Source: an uncultured Bacteroidales bacterium | GTDB lineage: Bacteria > Bacteroidota > Bacteroidia > Bacteroidales > FEN-979 | Assembly: GCA_903929315.1 (NCBI GenBank) | Contig: CAIYUC010000182.1 | Span: 1 to 33,720, forward strand | Length of the DNA: 33,720 nucleotides | Direction of reading: 5' to 3' | Part shown: positions 7,633 through 14,626 of the stretch, one piece after another | Layout of the letters: each line of letters opens with the position of its first letter | Position numbering within the stretch: position 1 is the stretch's first letter | Program-made: the position numbers and the translations under genes | The notes under the pieces: generated by a model | The model's database searches: none | What the model was told of the DNA's origin: nothing | The model's input: only the letters and a program-made list of their open reading frames with translations

Positions 7633-8912
7633 AAACATACATAGGAACAAGCAGAAAGTGGATGAATCTACGAATCCAAATTACCACACTTCTTTATTTT
7701 TTACCGGTCCTTTATTTAGGTGAACTGGGGCTCAATAAATTTATCCGTTTCGTAAAACGACTCTTGTACTTCCTTTCGAAAATGAAAGATAACAAGTATG
7801 TTCAGACCGGTCAGGGGGTCAAGATCAACCTGTATGTTCCCGCGTTCCCGACCCGGGCATTTTTCCAGGCATGCCGGAAAGTCATGGAATTTAAGGAAAA
7901 GATGCCGGCTGTGACAGTGCTGATGTCTGTGACCTCGGCCTGCCGGTTTAATTGCAAACATTGCTATCAGAAACTGGATAAAGGCAAAGACACAGACATA
8001 CAGCTACTGATCCGCGCAGCCCAATACTTGCAGAATAAAGGCATGGGTTTTTTCAATATCGAAGGTGGCGAACCTTTCCTGGTATTTGAACGTCTTCAGA
8101 AATTAGTCGAAGCCATAGACAAAAGATCAGAGATTTTGATCAATTCGACCGGTGACGGGATAACCCCGGATCGGTTAAAGATCCTGAAAAGAAATGGGAA
8201 TCTGTCAGGGATCATGTTTTCATTGCATACTGACGATCCGCATCATCTGAACGCTTTCATGGGTTCGGTTGATGCATGGACCACGCTGGAGAAAGGTATT
8301 GAAACCTGTCACAAGGTAAACCTCCCTGTTATGTTTAACTCCTGTCTTTCGCGTGATGATTATTATAACGGTACTTTCGAAAGGGTAATGGAAAGGGCCA
8401 GGTCATTCGGAGCAGTTCTTATCCAGATGATAAAACCAAAACCGGCAGGTGGATGGCTTGAAACCGGAGCCGATACATTCACGGCCCAGGATATTGCCCT
8501 GATCAGGGAAAAGCTGATCAGCTACAATAATCTCAAGGCATTTACAAACTACCCTGCTATTGCTCCCATGATCATTGACGAGGACCGGGAGCATTTCGGA
8601 TGCACTGCCGGAGGTACCGACCGTTTCTATATCAATGCCAAGGGAGATGTTCAACCCTGTGAATTTCTGAATATCTCATTTGGGAATATAGCAATGGAGC
8701 CTTTTGAAAAGATCTATGAACGAATGAGAACCACCTTTGTAACTCCCGGAGATTGCTGGTTATGCGAGAAATATTCTCCCACGATCGCTGCATTGTTCAG
8801 GGAGCACCACCTTTCTTCCCTGCCGTTGTCCCCCGATTTGTCGGCAAAGATCACCACAGGCATGGAGCAGGGAAATACGCCGGAATTTTATGATAAGGTT
8901 GTTAAAATATAA
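7629..8912 (+). CDS. Radical SAM enzyme with SPASM/Twitch-like C-terminus
   Basis: This is a 427-residue protein. The radical SAM cluster motif CRFNCKHC (Cys105, Cys109, Cys112) is followed by the SAM-binding IEGGEPF (144-150). The C-terminal region has further cysteines, Cys325, Cys344, Cys376 and Cys379 (CWLC), in a SPASM/Twitch-like context (FYINAKGDVQPCEF, FGNI) that could hold an auxiliary Fe-S cluster. Residues 17-50 are hydrophobic to amphipathic, which suggests contact with the membrane and fits a lipid substrate. The start overlaps the SDR stop (ATGA). No peptide precursor gene is visible nearby, so a RiPP role is not supported. The reaction is unknown. Confidence 0.8.
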   Translation: MKTYIGTSRKWMNLRIQITTLLYFLPVLYLGELGLNKFIRFVKRLLYFLSKMKDNKYVQTGQGVKINLYVPAFPTRAFFQACRKVMEFKEKMPAVTVLMSVTSACRFNCKHCYQKLDKGKDTDIQLLIRAAQYLQNKGMGFFNIEGGEPFLVFERLQKLVEAIDKRSEILINSTGDGITPDRLKILKRNGNLSGIMFSLHTDDPHHLNAFMGSVDAWTTLEKGIETCHKVNLPVMFNSCLSRDDYYNGTFERVMERARSFGAVLIQMIKPKPAGGWLETGADTFTAQDIALIREKLISYNNLKAFTNYPAIAPMIIDEDREHFGCTAGGTDRFYINAKGDVQPCEFLNISFGNIAMEPFEKIYERMRTTFVTPGDCWLCEKYSPTIAALFREHHLSSLPLSPDLSAKITTGMEQGNTPEFYDKVVKI

Positions 8913-8918
8913 TGAACC

Positions 8919-9953
8919 ATGGTAGCAGAATTAATAAAAAGAGTCCCGTTGCTGGCCTTCCTTAAGGCTTATACCAAATCGATGAGACTGTATTATTCAT
9001 TTGTAACCGGCATTGCCGGATGGATTGGGGTTTCTTTCTATCAATACGTTGCGCATTCATCAGGTCCCCGGGGAACCTCCAATATTGTACGGACCATTGA
9101 AATCCCGACCCCACCGGAAAAAATGCTGGTGATCCTGGTTTTGCTTTTTCTTGCCTGGGGGATCAACCAGATCATCAATGATTATTTGGGAAGGAAAGAA
9201 GACCGGATCAATGCGCCCGAACGGCCAATGGTTTCCGGTGAACTTAACCCGGAACGGGCGCTGGCTCTGTCCGGTTCATTGCTGGTTTTGAGTTTCCTGG
9301 TTGCATGGTTTTACCTGGAGCCCATTGCCATTATTCCCCTGGCGGCCGGTGTATTATTAAATATTCTTTATGAGTATGCAAAAAGCTATGGGGTCTGGGG
9401 CAATATCGTTTTTGGCTTAATGATCAGCATGTGTGGCCTTTTCGGCTTTTTCGCTTCCGGCCCGATGGATATCTATATGACGAGAAGCAGGTTCAGCGCC
9501 CTGTTTTTTATTGCGGTGATGAATGGATTGATGACCTACTATACATATTTCAAGGATTTTACAGGAGATCTGGCAGCCGGGAAAAGAACCATCATCGTGA
9601 GGTTCGGGATTGAAAAGAACCGGTATATTTCCATTGCCGCTTCTTTTCTGCCATCTGTTCTCTTTTTTATCGGTTATTTTGAACTTGGATCATTCGAGAT
9701 CAAGCTGAACAACACTTTTGTCATACTGGGGATCCTGACGATTTTTCTCCAGATATGGACAGGTTACCTGTATTACAAGAACCCGAAAGGAGAAATGACA
9801 TATTATTCACTGGTCACCAATTTCAGGGCTTGCACCTGTGGCCAGGCAACCCTTATTGCCCTGTTTAATCCCACACTCGGCATGATCCTGTTCCTTGTGT
9901 CCTATGTTTTCGTAGGCTTTTTATTCAATCTTCATACGAGCATCAAAGCCTGA
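8919..9953 (+). CDS. UbiA-family prenyltransferase-like membrane protein
   Basis: This is a 344-residue polytopic membrane protein with about eight to nine hydrophobic helices. Loop 1 carries NDYLGRKEDRINAPERPMVS (87-106), matching the UbiA motif NDxxDxxxD followed by RP, except that the middle Asp is Gly91. Loop 2 carries KDFTGDLAAGKRT (212-224), with the DxxGD motif intact (Asp213, Asp217). UbiA enzymes transfer a prenyl or phosphoribosyl group from a diphosphate or sugar donor inside the membrane. The changed first motif may alter metal/diphosphate binding or donor choice. It lies 6 bases after the radical SAM gene. No quinone genes accompany it, so a lipid acceptor made by this operon is more likely than menaquinone. 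Confidence 0.8.
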   Translation: MVAELIKRVPLLAFLKAYTKSMRLYYSFVTGIAGWIGVSFYQYVAHSSGPRGTSNIVRTIEIPTPPEKMLVILVLLFLAWGINQIINDYLGRKEDRINAPERPMVSGELNPERALALSGSLLVLSFLVAWFYLEPIAIIPLAAGVLLNILYEYAKSYGVWGNIVFGLMISMCGLFGFFASGPMDIYMTRSRFSALFFIAVMNGLMTYYTYFKDFTGDLAAGKRTIIVRFGIEKNRYISIAASFLPSVLFFIGYFELGSFEIKLNNTFVILGILTIFLQIWTGYLYYKNPKGEMTYYSLVTNFRACTCGQATLIALFNPTLGMILFLVSYVFVGFLFNLHTSIKA

Positions 9954-9956
9954 TCC

Positions 9957-11153
9957 ATGAAAGCGTTCCAACCAATAACTATTGCAGGGATCACATTCAG
10001 GAACCGTATCATCCGGTCGGCAACCTATGAAGGGATGTGTGATGAAAAAGGGTTCCCGACTGCAGGATATTATTCAACCTATGAAGCCCTTGCCAGGGCC
10101 GATGCAGGAGGTATTATTACAGGATTTGCCTATGTCTCAAAAGAAGGGAGAGCGATGCAGCCGGCTCAGGCAGGAATCGACGCACCGGATAAAATACCCG
10201 GTTTCAGGACCCTTACAGACAAGGTCCACCAGTATGGCTGCCCGGTTATTCTCCAGATTGCACATACCGGACGTCAAACCATCCGTCGTGTAACCGGTTT
10301 ACCGGTGAGAGGGACCTCTTCAAAGCGCTCTGTTTATTTTTGGGAGAAACCTGTCCCTTTCTCAACCGGGGAAATATATGATAGGATCAATAAATTTGCC
10401 GATGCTGCTTCATACGCCAGGGATGCCGGGTTTGACGGAATACAGGTACATGCAGCGCATGGTTACCTGGTTCACCAGTTCCTGCTTCCCGGCATCAATA
10501 ATCGGAAAGATGAATTCGGGATTGACCCGCAAACAGGGATCGGGAGCGCATTCCTGGAAAAGATCATCGGTTCAATCCGCCACCGGTGCGGAAATGACTT
10601 CCCTGTTTTTGTCAAGATCAGCGGAGGTATCAATGATGAGAAGCATTTTAACATTGACCGGTTCTCTTCCCTCATCCGTATTCTCGATCACATCCGGGTG
10701 GATGCAATAGAGATCAGCTACGGAACTATGGATTACCCGTTCAACATTTTCCGGGGGGAAATGCCGGTCAACCTGATCCTTTTAAGGAACCCCCTTTTTA
10801 AAACACGAAACCCGATCATGAGATCCCTGAACAAAGCGATCATTGATCTATGGTTCCGTCCAAGACTGCTCCCTTTTTCACCAACGTACAACGTGAAATA
10901 TGCCAGGCTGGCTAAAACCCTGACCTGCATCCCGGTTATCGTCGTGGGAGGCTTCCGGAATCCAGGCGAAATCGAAGAGGCACTTACCTCAGGGAGCGCA
11001 GACCTGGTTTCCCTCTCCCGCCCGTTTGTGGCGGAGCCCAATATAGTATCAAAAATGAAAAATGACCGGAATTACCAGTCGTTGTGTAAGAACTGCAATT
11101 ATTGTGCAGTGATGTGTGATTCCGGTGAACCAACAAAATGTTATAAATTCTAA
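9957..11153 (+). CDS. NADH:flavin oxidoreductase (OYE family) with Cys-rich C-terminus
   Basis: This 398-residue protein is a TIM-barrel FMN enzyme. It shows the N-terminal FRNRIIRSAT (14-23), the active-site strand VHAAHGYLVHQFLLP (164-178) with NNRKDEFG after it, and the FMN phosphate region VVGGF/LVSLSRPFVAEP. The end, CKNCNYCAVMC with a last Cys at 395, supplies candidate Fe-S ligands (377, 380, 383, 395), as in the 2,4-dienoyl-CoA reductase branch. The FAD/NAD domain of that branch is absent, so electrons must come from another protein. Such enzymes reduce activated C=C bonds. In this operon it could saturate an enone or a prenyl-derived double bond. It starts 3 bases after the UbiA gene. 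Confidence 0.85.
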   Translation: MKAFQPITIAGITFRNRIIRSATYEGMCDEKGFPTAGYYSTYEALARADAGGIITGFAYVSKEGRAMQPAQAGIDAPDKIPGFRTLTDKVHQYGCPVILQIAHTGRQTIRRVTGLPVRGTSSKRSVYFWEKPVPFSTGEIYDRINKFADAASYARDAGFDGIQVHAAHGYLVHQFLLPGINNRKDEFGIDPQTGIGSAFLEKIIGSIRHRCGNDFPVFVKISGGINDEKHFNIDRFSSLIRILDHIRVDAIEISYGTMDYPFNIFRGEMPVNLILLRNPLFKTRNPIMRSLNKAIIDLWFRPRLLPFSPTYNVKYARLAKTLTCIPVIVVGGFRNPGEIEEALTSGSADLVSLSRPFVAEPNIVSKMKNDRNYQSLCKNCNYCAVMCDSGEPTKCYKF

Positions 11154-11164
11154 AACAAGAAATT

Positions 11165-11416
11165 ATGGAACTTTTCAAGGAAGTGGCTTCCATTATCAAT
11201 CGGAACAAGGGAAAAGAGATTGAAATAAAGCCCCAGGACCGCCTCCGGGAGGACCTGAATATTGATTCTTTAGACACTCTGATGATCGGGTGTGATCTTG
11301 AAGATCAATTCCACATCATTATCGATCCTGATGAGATCAAAAACCTGGATGTCGTGCAGGATATTGTGGATAAACTGGAAATGAAGATCTCCTCCTGTCA
11401 AACGGTCAACACCTGA
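11165..11416 (+). CDS. Acyl carrier protein
   Basis: This 83-residue acidic protein has the four-helix ACP pattern and the phosphopantetheine site DSL (Ser35) in LNIDSLDTLM. Eleven bases separate it from the flavin reductase gene, and 4 bases separate it from the alpha-oxoamine synthase that follows. A dedicated ACP placed directly before an AOS-family enzyme is the layout of several bacterial serine palmitoyltransferase systems, where the ACP presents the acyl chain. It probably carries the chain built by the ketosynthase at 5335-6588. Confidence 0.9.
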   Translation: MELFKEVASIINRNKGKEIEIKPQDRLREDLNIDSLDTLMIGCDLEDQFHIIIDPDEIKNLDVVQDIVDKLEMKISSCQTVNT

Positions 11417-11420
11417 AACT

Positions 11421-12602
11421 ATGGACATCAGGAGCTTTTATGAGAAACATCGGCTGAATGACCAGGTAGCCCGTCAGGCAGGATTTAATCCTTACTATCC
11501 CTTGATCCAATCCGCTCTTGATGACCCTTTGATAATAGATGGCAGGGAATTTATCAACCTGGCGTCGAACAATTACCTCGGATTGTCAAACGATCCGAGA
11601 GTGGTAAAGGCTGCGATTACCGGGCTGAATGAATACGGTGTATCCATGTGTTCAACACCCGTGGCTGCCGGATACAGCGAGCTTTTCAGCAAGACAGAAA
11701 AAGCACTGTCCGGTTTCTCAGGCCTGGCAGAAACGCTGATTTTTCCATCGTGTTACCAGGCCAACAATGGTCTTTTCCAGGTGATCGCTCATCCCGGAGA
11801 CCTCGTCCTCGTGGACCGTTTTGCACACTCCTCCCTGTTGGAAGGGATAAAAACCGCAGGGTGCAGGTACCGGCCTTTCAAGCATAACGACCTGGATCAT
11901 CTTGAAGAGATCCTGAAACGATCGAACCATTACAACCATGTATTTGTAGTGACCGAATCGGTTTTTTCAACCGAAGGGAGTATTTCCCCCTTCCGTGAGA
12001 TCAATGAATTGTGCCTTCGCCACGGTGCTATTCCTGTTGTGGATGATTCCCACGGTATTGGTGTCATCGGACGAACCGGTAGGGGGATCCTGGAACATTC
12101 AGGCATCCATGACTTCCAGGGTATTTACACGGCATCGCTGGGAAAGGCGCTGGCAACAGCAGGCGGAATGATCGGGGGGAAAAAGTCCCTGATGGATTAT
12201 CTCCGGTATTCCGTTTCTCACCTGTTATATTCAACCGCTATCCTTCCCGCCGCTTTGAAGGCATTGTTACAGGTGCTTGAGATCATTAACCTGGAATTCC
12301 CCATGATTTCGGCAAGGATGTGGAAATATACCCGAACGCTTTCAGGGGGATTGCAGGAATCCGGTTATACCCTGACCGGAACCATTACACCCATTGTTTC
12401 GATATGTACCGGTGACCCGGTTCAGACATTGCTATTGTCAAAGGAGATATATGAGAATGGGATCCTGGGAACTCCGTTTATTTATCCTTCTGTGCCTGAA
12501 AAGGAGGGACGGATCCGGCTGATCCCGGGAGCCAACCTGAGGCCGGAATCTATTGACCGGGCAGTCAGGATCTTTCACAAAATCGCGAAAGTCACCGGAT
12601 GA
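11421..12602 (+). CDS. Alpha-oxoamine synthase (AONS/KBL/SPT-like, PLP-dependent)
   Basis: This is a 393-residue fold-type I PLP enzyme. It shows LASNNYLGL (47-55), His136 in DRFAHSS for cofactor stacking, Asp208 and His211 in DDSHGIG, and the Schiff-base lysine Lys242 in TASLGKALA. The family (8-amino-7-oxononanoate synthase, 2-amino-3-ketobutyrate ligase, serine palmitoyltransferase) condenses an amino acid with an acyl thioester, usually losing CO2. The segment usually GSGGSR or similar reads SMCSTPVAAGY (75-85) here, so substrate choice may be unusual. The operon has no other biotin genes, which argues against BioF. Its stop overlaps the start of the lipid kinase (ATGA), a coupling expected if the product is phosphorylated. 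Confidence 0.8.
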   Translation: MDIRSFYEKHRLNDQVARQAGFNPYYPLIQSALDDPLIIDGREFINLASNNYLGLSNDPRVVKAAITGLNEYGVSMCSTPVAAGYSELFSKTEKALSGFSGLAETLIFPSCYQANNGLFQVIAHPGDLVLVDRFAHSSLLEGIKTAGCRYRPFKHNDLDHLEEILKRSNHYNHVFVVTESVFSTEGSISPFREINELCLRHGAIPVVDDSHGIGVIGRTGRGILEHSGIHDFQGIYTASLGKALATAGGMIGGKKSLMDYLRYSVSHLLYSTAILPAALKALLQVLEIINLEFPMISARMWKYTRTLSGGLQESGYTLTGTITPIVSICTGDPVQTLLLSKEIYENGILGTPFIYPSVPEKEGRIRLIPGANLRPESIDRAVRIFHKIAKVTG

Positions 12603-13540
12603 AATATTTTCTTATCATCAATCCCCGGTCCAGGAATGAGCGAAGCCGGAAGCGCTTCAGGAAGATCCTGGAAGAATTCAGGAAAACAGGAAAGGATTTT
12701 GATCATGTGTTCATCTCTTCCTATGAGGCGATCCGGGCAGAATCGGAATATGCCAACCGGAAAGGATACGATGCCATTATCGCCGTTGGCGGTGACGGCA
12801 CTATCAACGCTACCATCAACGGGTTTTACGATAAAAACGGGAAACGCATCGCCAGCGCCCGGTTTGGGGTGATATACACCGGGACCAGCCCGGATTTCTG
12901 TAAAAGCTATGGCATTCCGCTGAATGAAGCAAAGGCGATCAATACATTAATTGATCCCCGGATCCGCCGGATACGGACAGGAAGGATCCTGTTCCGGAAT
13001 GCAGCAGATCCTGAAATGATCGAGACCCGGGTCTTTGCCTGCTGCGCCAATATCGGCATGGGTGCCGGGGTAGCAATGGTCTCCAATAAAATCCGCAAAT
13101 ATACCGGTGATTTTGCCGGTACCCTGATTGCTGTTCTTTGGAATATTGCGACCAAGGGATCCAGGAAGTTACTTGTTTCCATTGATGGAGTGACAGTTGA
13201 AATACCTCGTGTAACCAATATTTCAGCAGGAAGGACAAAGTTCATTGCTTCCGGGATTAAAGTTTCAGCAGGAATTCCCGATGATGACGACCGGTTTTAT
13301 CTTTTAACAGCAAAAAACATTTCAGTGAAAGTCCTTCCCCGGTTGCTATACCAGGTCTATACCGGGAAATTGACTTCACCGGAGATCCTCGAATTAAAAT
13401 ATGCCCGGAACATAGAAATCCAGTCACCGGATAAACTGGTCGGTATTGAATTTGACGGTGATCCGGCTGGTTTTCTCCCATGTACGATCAGTTTAGCACC
13501 GGATCCGCTTGATCTGATGATTCATCAATACAATGGTTGA
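12599..13540 (+). CDS. DAGK/sphingosine-kinase-like lipid kinase
   Basis: This 313-residue protein has the diacylglycerol kinase catalytic domain. It starts FLIINPRSRN (4-13) and holds the nucleotide-binding GGDGTIN (64-70), a TGTSPDF segment and a C-terminal beta-rich domain ending GIEFDGDPAGFLPC. This family includes YegS, DgkB, sphingosine kinases and bacterial ceramide kinase. It overlaps the alpha-oxoamine synthase by 4 bases and is the last gene of the operon, so its likely substrate is the alcohol formed by condensation and reduction. It could instead be a general DgkB, but the coupling argues against that. No terminator is obvious after the stop. Confidence 0.8.
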   Translation: MKYFLIINPRSRNERSRKRFRKILEEFRKTGKDFDHVFISSYEAIRAESEYANRKGYDAIIAVGGDGTINATINGFYDKNGKRIASARFGVIYTGTSPDFCKSYGIPLNEAKAINTLIDPRIRRIRTGRILFRNAADPEMIETRVFACCANIGMGAGVAMVSNKIRKYTGDFAGTLIAVLWNIATKGSRKLLVSIDGVTVEIPRVTNISAGRTKFIASGIKVSAGIPDDDDRFYLLTAKNISVKVLPRLLYQVYTGKLTSPEILELKYARNIEIQSPDKLVGIEFDGDPAGFLPCTISLAPDPLDLMIHQYNG

Positions 13541-13555
13541 TATCAATTACGCATT

Positions 13556-13617
13556 CGAAATTCACAAATCCCTGGGATTTCATTCGTCATCCGTCATTCC
13601 CGGATTCGTCATTCTCT
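13556..13617. repeat. Dispersed intergenic repeat, copy near 13.6 kb
   Basis: The stretch contains ATTCGTCATCCGTCATTC followed by CCGGATTCGTCATTCTC. Related sequence recurs at 16741-16895 and 18979-19115, with shorter likeness near 2.5 kb. It lies at the end of the lipid operon, in the 13541-13840 gap. No coding potential is visible. Confidence 0.5.
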
Positions 13618-13653
13618 ATATGTTTTATTGAATAATCTCATATTCCTGCTTTT

Positions 13654-13812
13654 TTTTCTGATTTCCTGCAAAACCACCCGGAGCATCTTCCGGAATTTGG
13701 ATTTTTTGCAACTCACACATCTGTAAAGATGATTATTTCGGATTTTCTGACAATTAAAGATCCTGCCTCGTGAAAATCAGTTTTGAATCCCCATATTCCC
13801 GGAGTATTTTCG
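13654..13812. repeat. Conserved promoter-region element, copy B (upstream of 13841 gene)
   Basis: This is the second copy of the element at 4065-4223. The core 13696-13716 is identical to 4107-4127. The -7 box at 13805 lies at the same offset (9589) as that in copy A at 4216. Between them the two copies differ at many positions but keep their length nearly constant. Conserved spacing with drifting sequence suggests selection on a regulatory layout, or an old duplication. Confidence 0.6.
13782..13812 (+). promoter_or_regulatory. Predicted promoter of the 13841 outer-membrane protein gene
   Basis: TTTG (13782-13785), 19 bases and TATTTTCG (13805-13812) form a -33/-7 pair with one mismatch in the TTTG half of the -7 box. 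Initiation near 13819 leaves about 22 nt of leader before ATG 13841. The same arrangement precedes the lipid operon. Confidence 0.5.
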
Positions 13813-13840
13813 TTTAAGAAAATTTCCAAAATAGTGGATT

Positions 13841-14596
13841 ATGAAATCATCGGCATTATTTTTTTTGTTCATAGCCCTTTTCATTGCGGGCCATACAAGT
13901 CCTCAGGTCTTATCGCCCAATTATGCAACCAAACCGGAACCTGTAAAACTCGTAAAAAAAGAAGCGCCTGATACGCTGCACAGGCAGAAAGGATACTTTA
14001 ACAATACACAAGCCGGCATTGGAGTCCGGTTAGGGAAAGCAGTTATCTCCATATCCACGGTGAATGGCTACCAGTTCTCCCGGCATATATCACTGGGACT
14101 TGGGATTGGATATAGTCGCACCTACCTTCCGCTATGGAACTCGTGGAATCTACTTGGTTGGAAAACGACCAAAAGTGATTACGTGGTTAATGTTGACCAA
14201 TTAGATCTGTATATTGAGAACAGATTATTTTTAGGTAGAAAAAAGAGTTCATTTTTGCTTTTTGACCTAGGATATTCCTTTTTTCTTTTCCCAAATGCTC
14301 ACGTTCTGACAGCCGCGGAGAAATCTGAATATTGGTCTGATTTTCCATATGCCTGGTCCTGGTCCGACACACTTGTGAAAATTGGTTACAACGGAAGAAT
14401 TTATCTGGCTCCCGGGTTTGGCATGAGAGTTTTTATTCACAGGAATATAGCTTTGAATTTTTCCTTGCAGTTATACGTTTCAGGATATTTTATAACACAG
14501 TATTATAATTCCCAAAATATCTATGACCCATATTATTCAGAGAATAAACTGAAAATGAATCTATATCCATTATTAACCATCGGGATTGGGTTCTGA
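13841..14596 (+). CDS. Predicted outer-membrane beta-barrel protein
   Basis: This 251-residue protein has a signal peptide (MKSSALFFLFIALFIAGHTS). Alternating hydrophobic strands rich in aromatic residues then run to the C-terminus (LSLGLGIGYSRTYL, LFDLGYSFFLF, INLY-type strands and a final LYPLLTIGIGF). A C-terminal Phe is typical of outer-membrane barrels. Nothing identifies a ligand. The gene lies directly behind conserved promoter element copy B, so it may be co-regulated with the lipid operon. It is followed by two lipoprotein genes on the same strand and may form an envelope unit with them. Confidence 0.7.
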   Translation: MKSSALFFLFIALFIAGHTSPQVLSPNYATKPEPVKLVKKEAPDTLHRQKGYFNNTQAGIGVRLGKAVISISTVNGYQFSRHISLGLGIGYSRTYLPLWNSWNLLGWKTTKSDYVVNVDQLDLYIENRLFLGRKKSSFLLFDLGYSFFLFPNAHVLTAAEKSEYWSDFPYAWSWSDTLVKIGYNGRIYLAPGFGMRVFIHRNIALNFSLQLYVSGYFITQYYNSQNIYDPYYSENKLKMNLYPLLTIGIGF

Positions 14597-14626
14597 ACTC
14601 ACGTCATTTTATCATCCAAAACAATA

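Noticed and set aside
7629-8912. Radical SAM as part of a peptide (RiPP) system
   Set aside because: No small precursor gene, peptidase or exporter is adjacent; the operon is otherwise lipid and polyketide-like.
8919-9953. UbiA as menaquinone (MenA/MqnP) or archaeal-type ether lipid (DGGGP synthase) enzyme
   Set aside because: No other quinone genes and no GGGP synthase are in the window; the operon partners point to acyl and amino-ketone chemistry instead.
11421-12602. Naming the alpha-oxoamine synthase as BioF or as serine palmitoyltransferase
   Set aside because: No biotin genes are adjacent, and the divergent loop prevents a firm SPT call from sequence reading alone.
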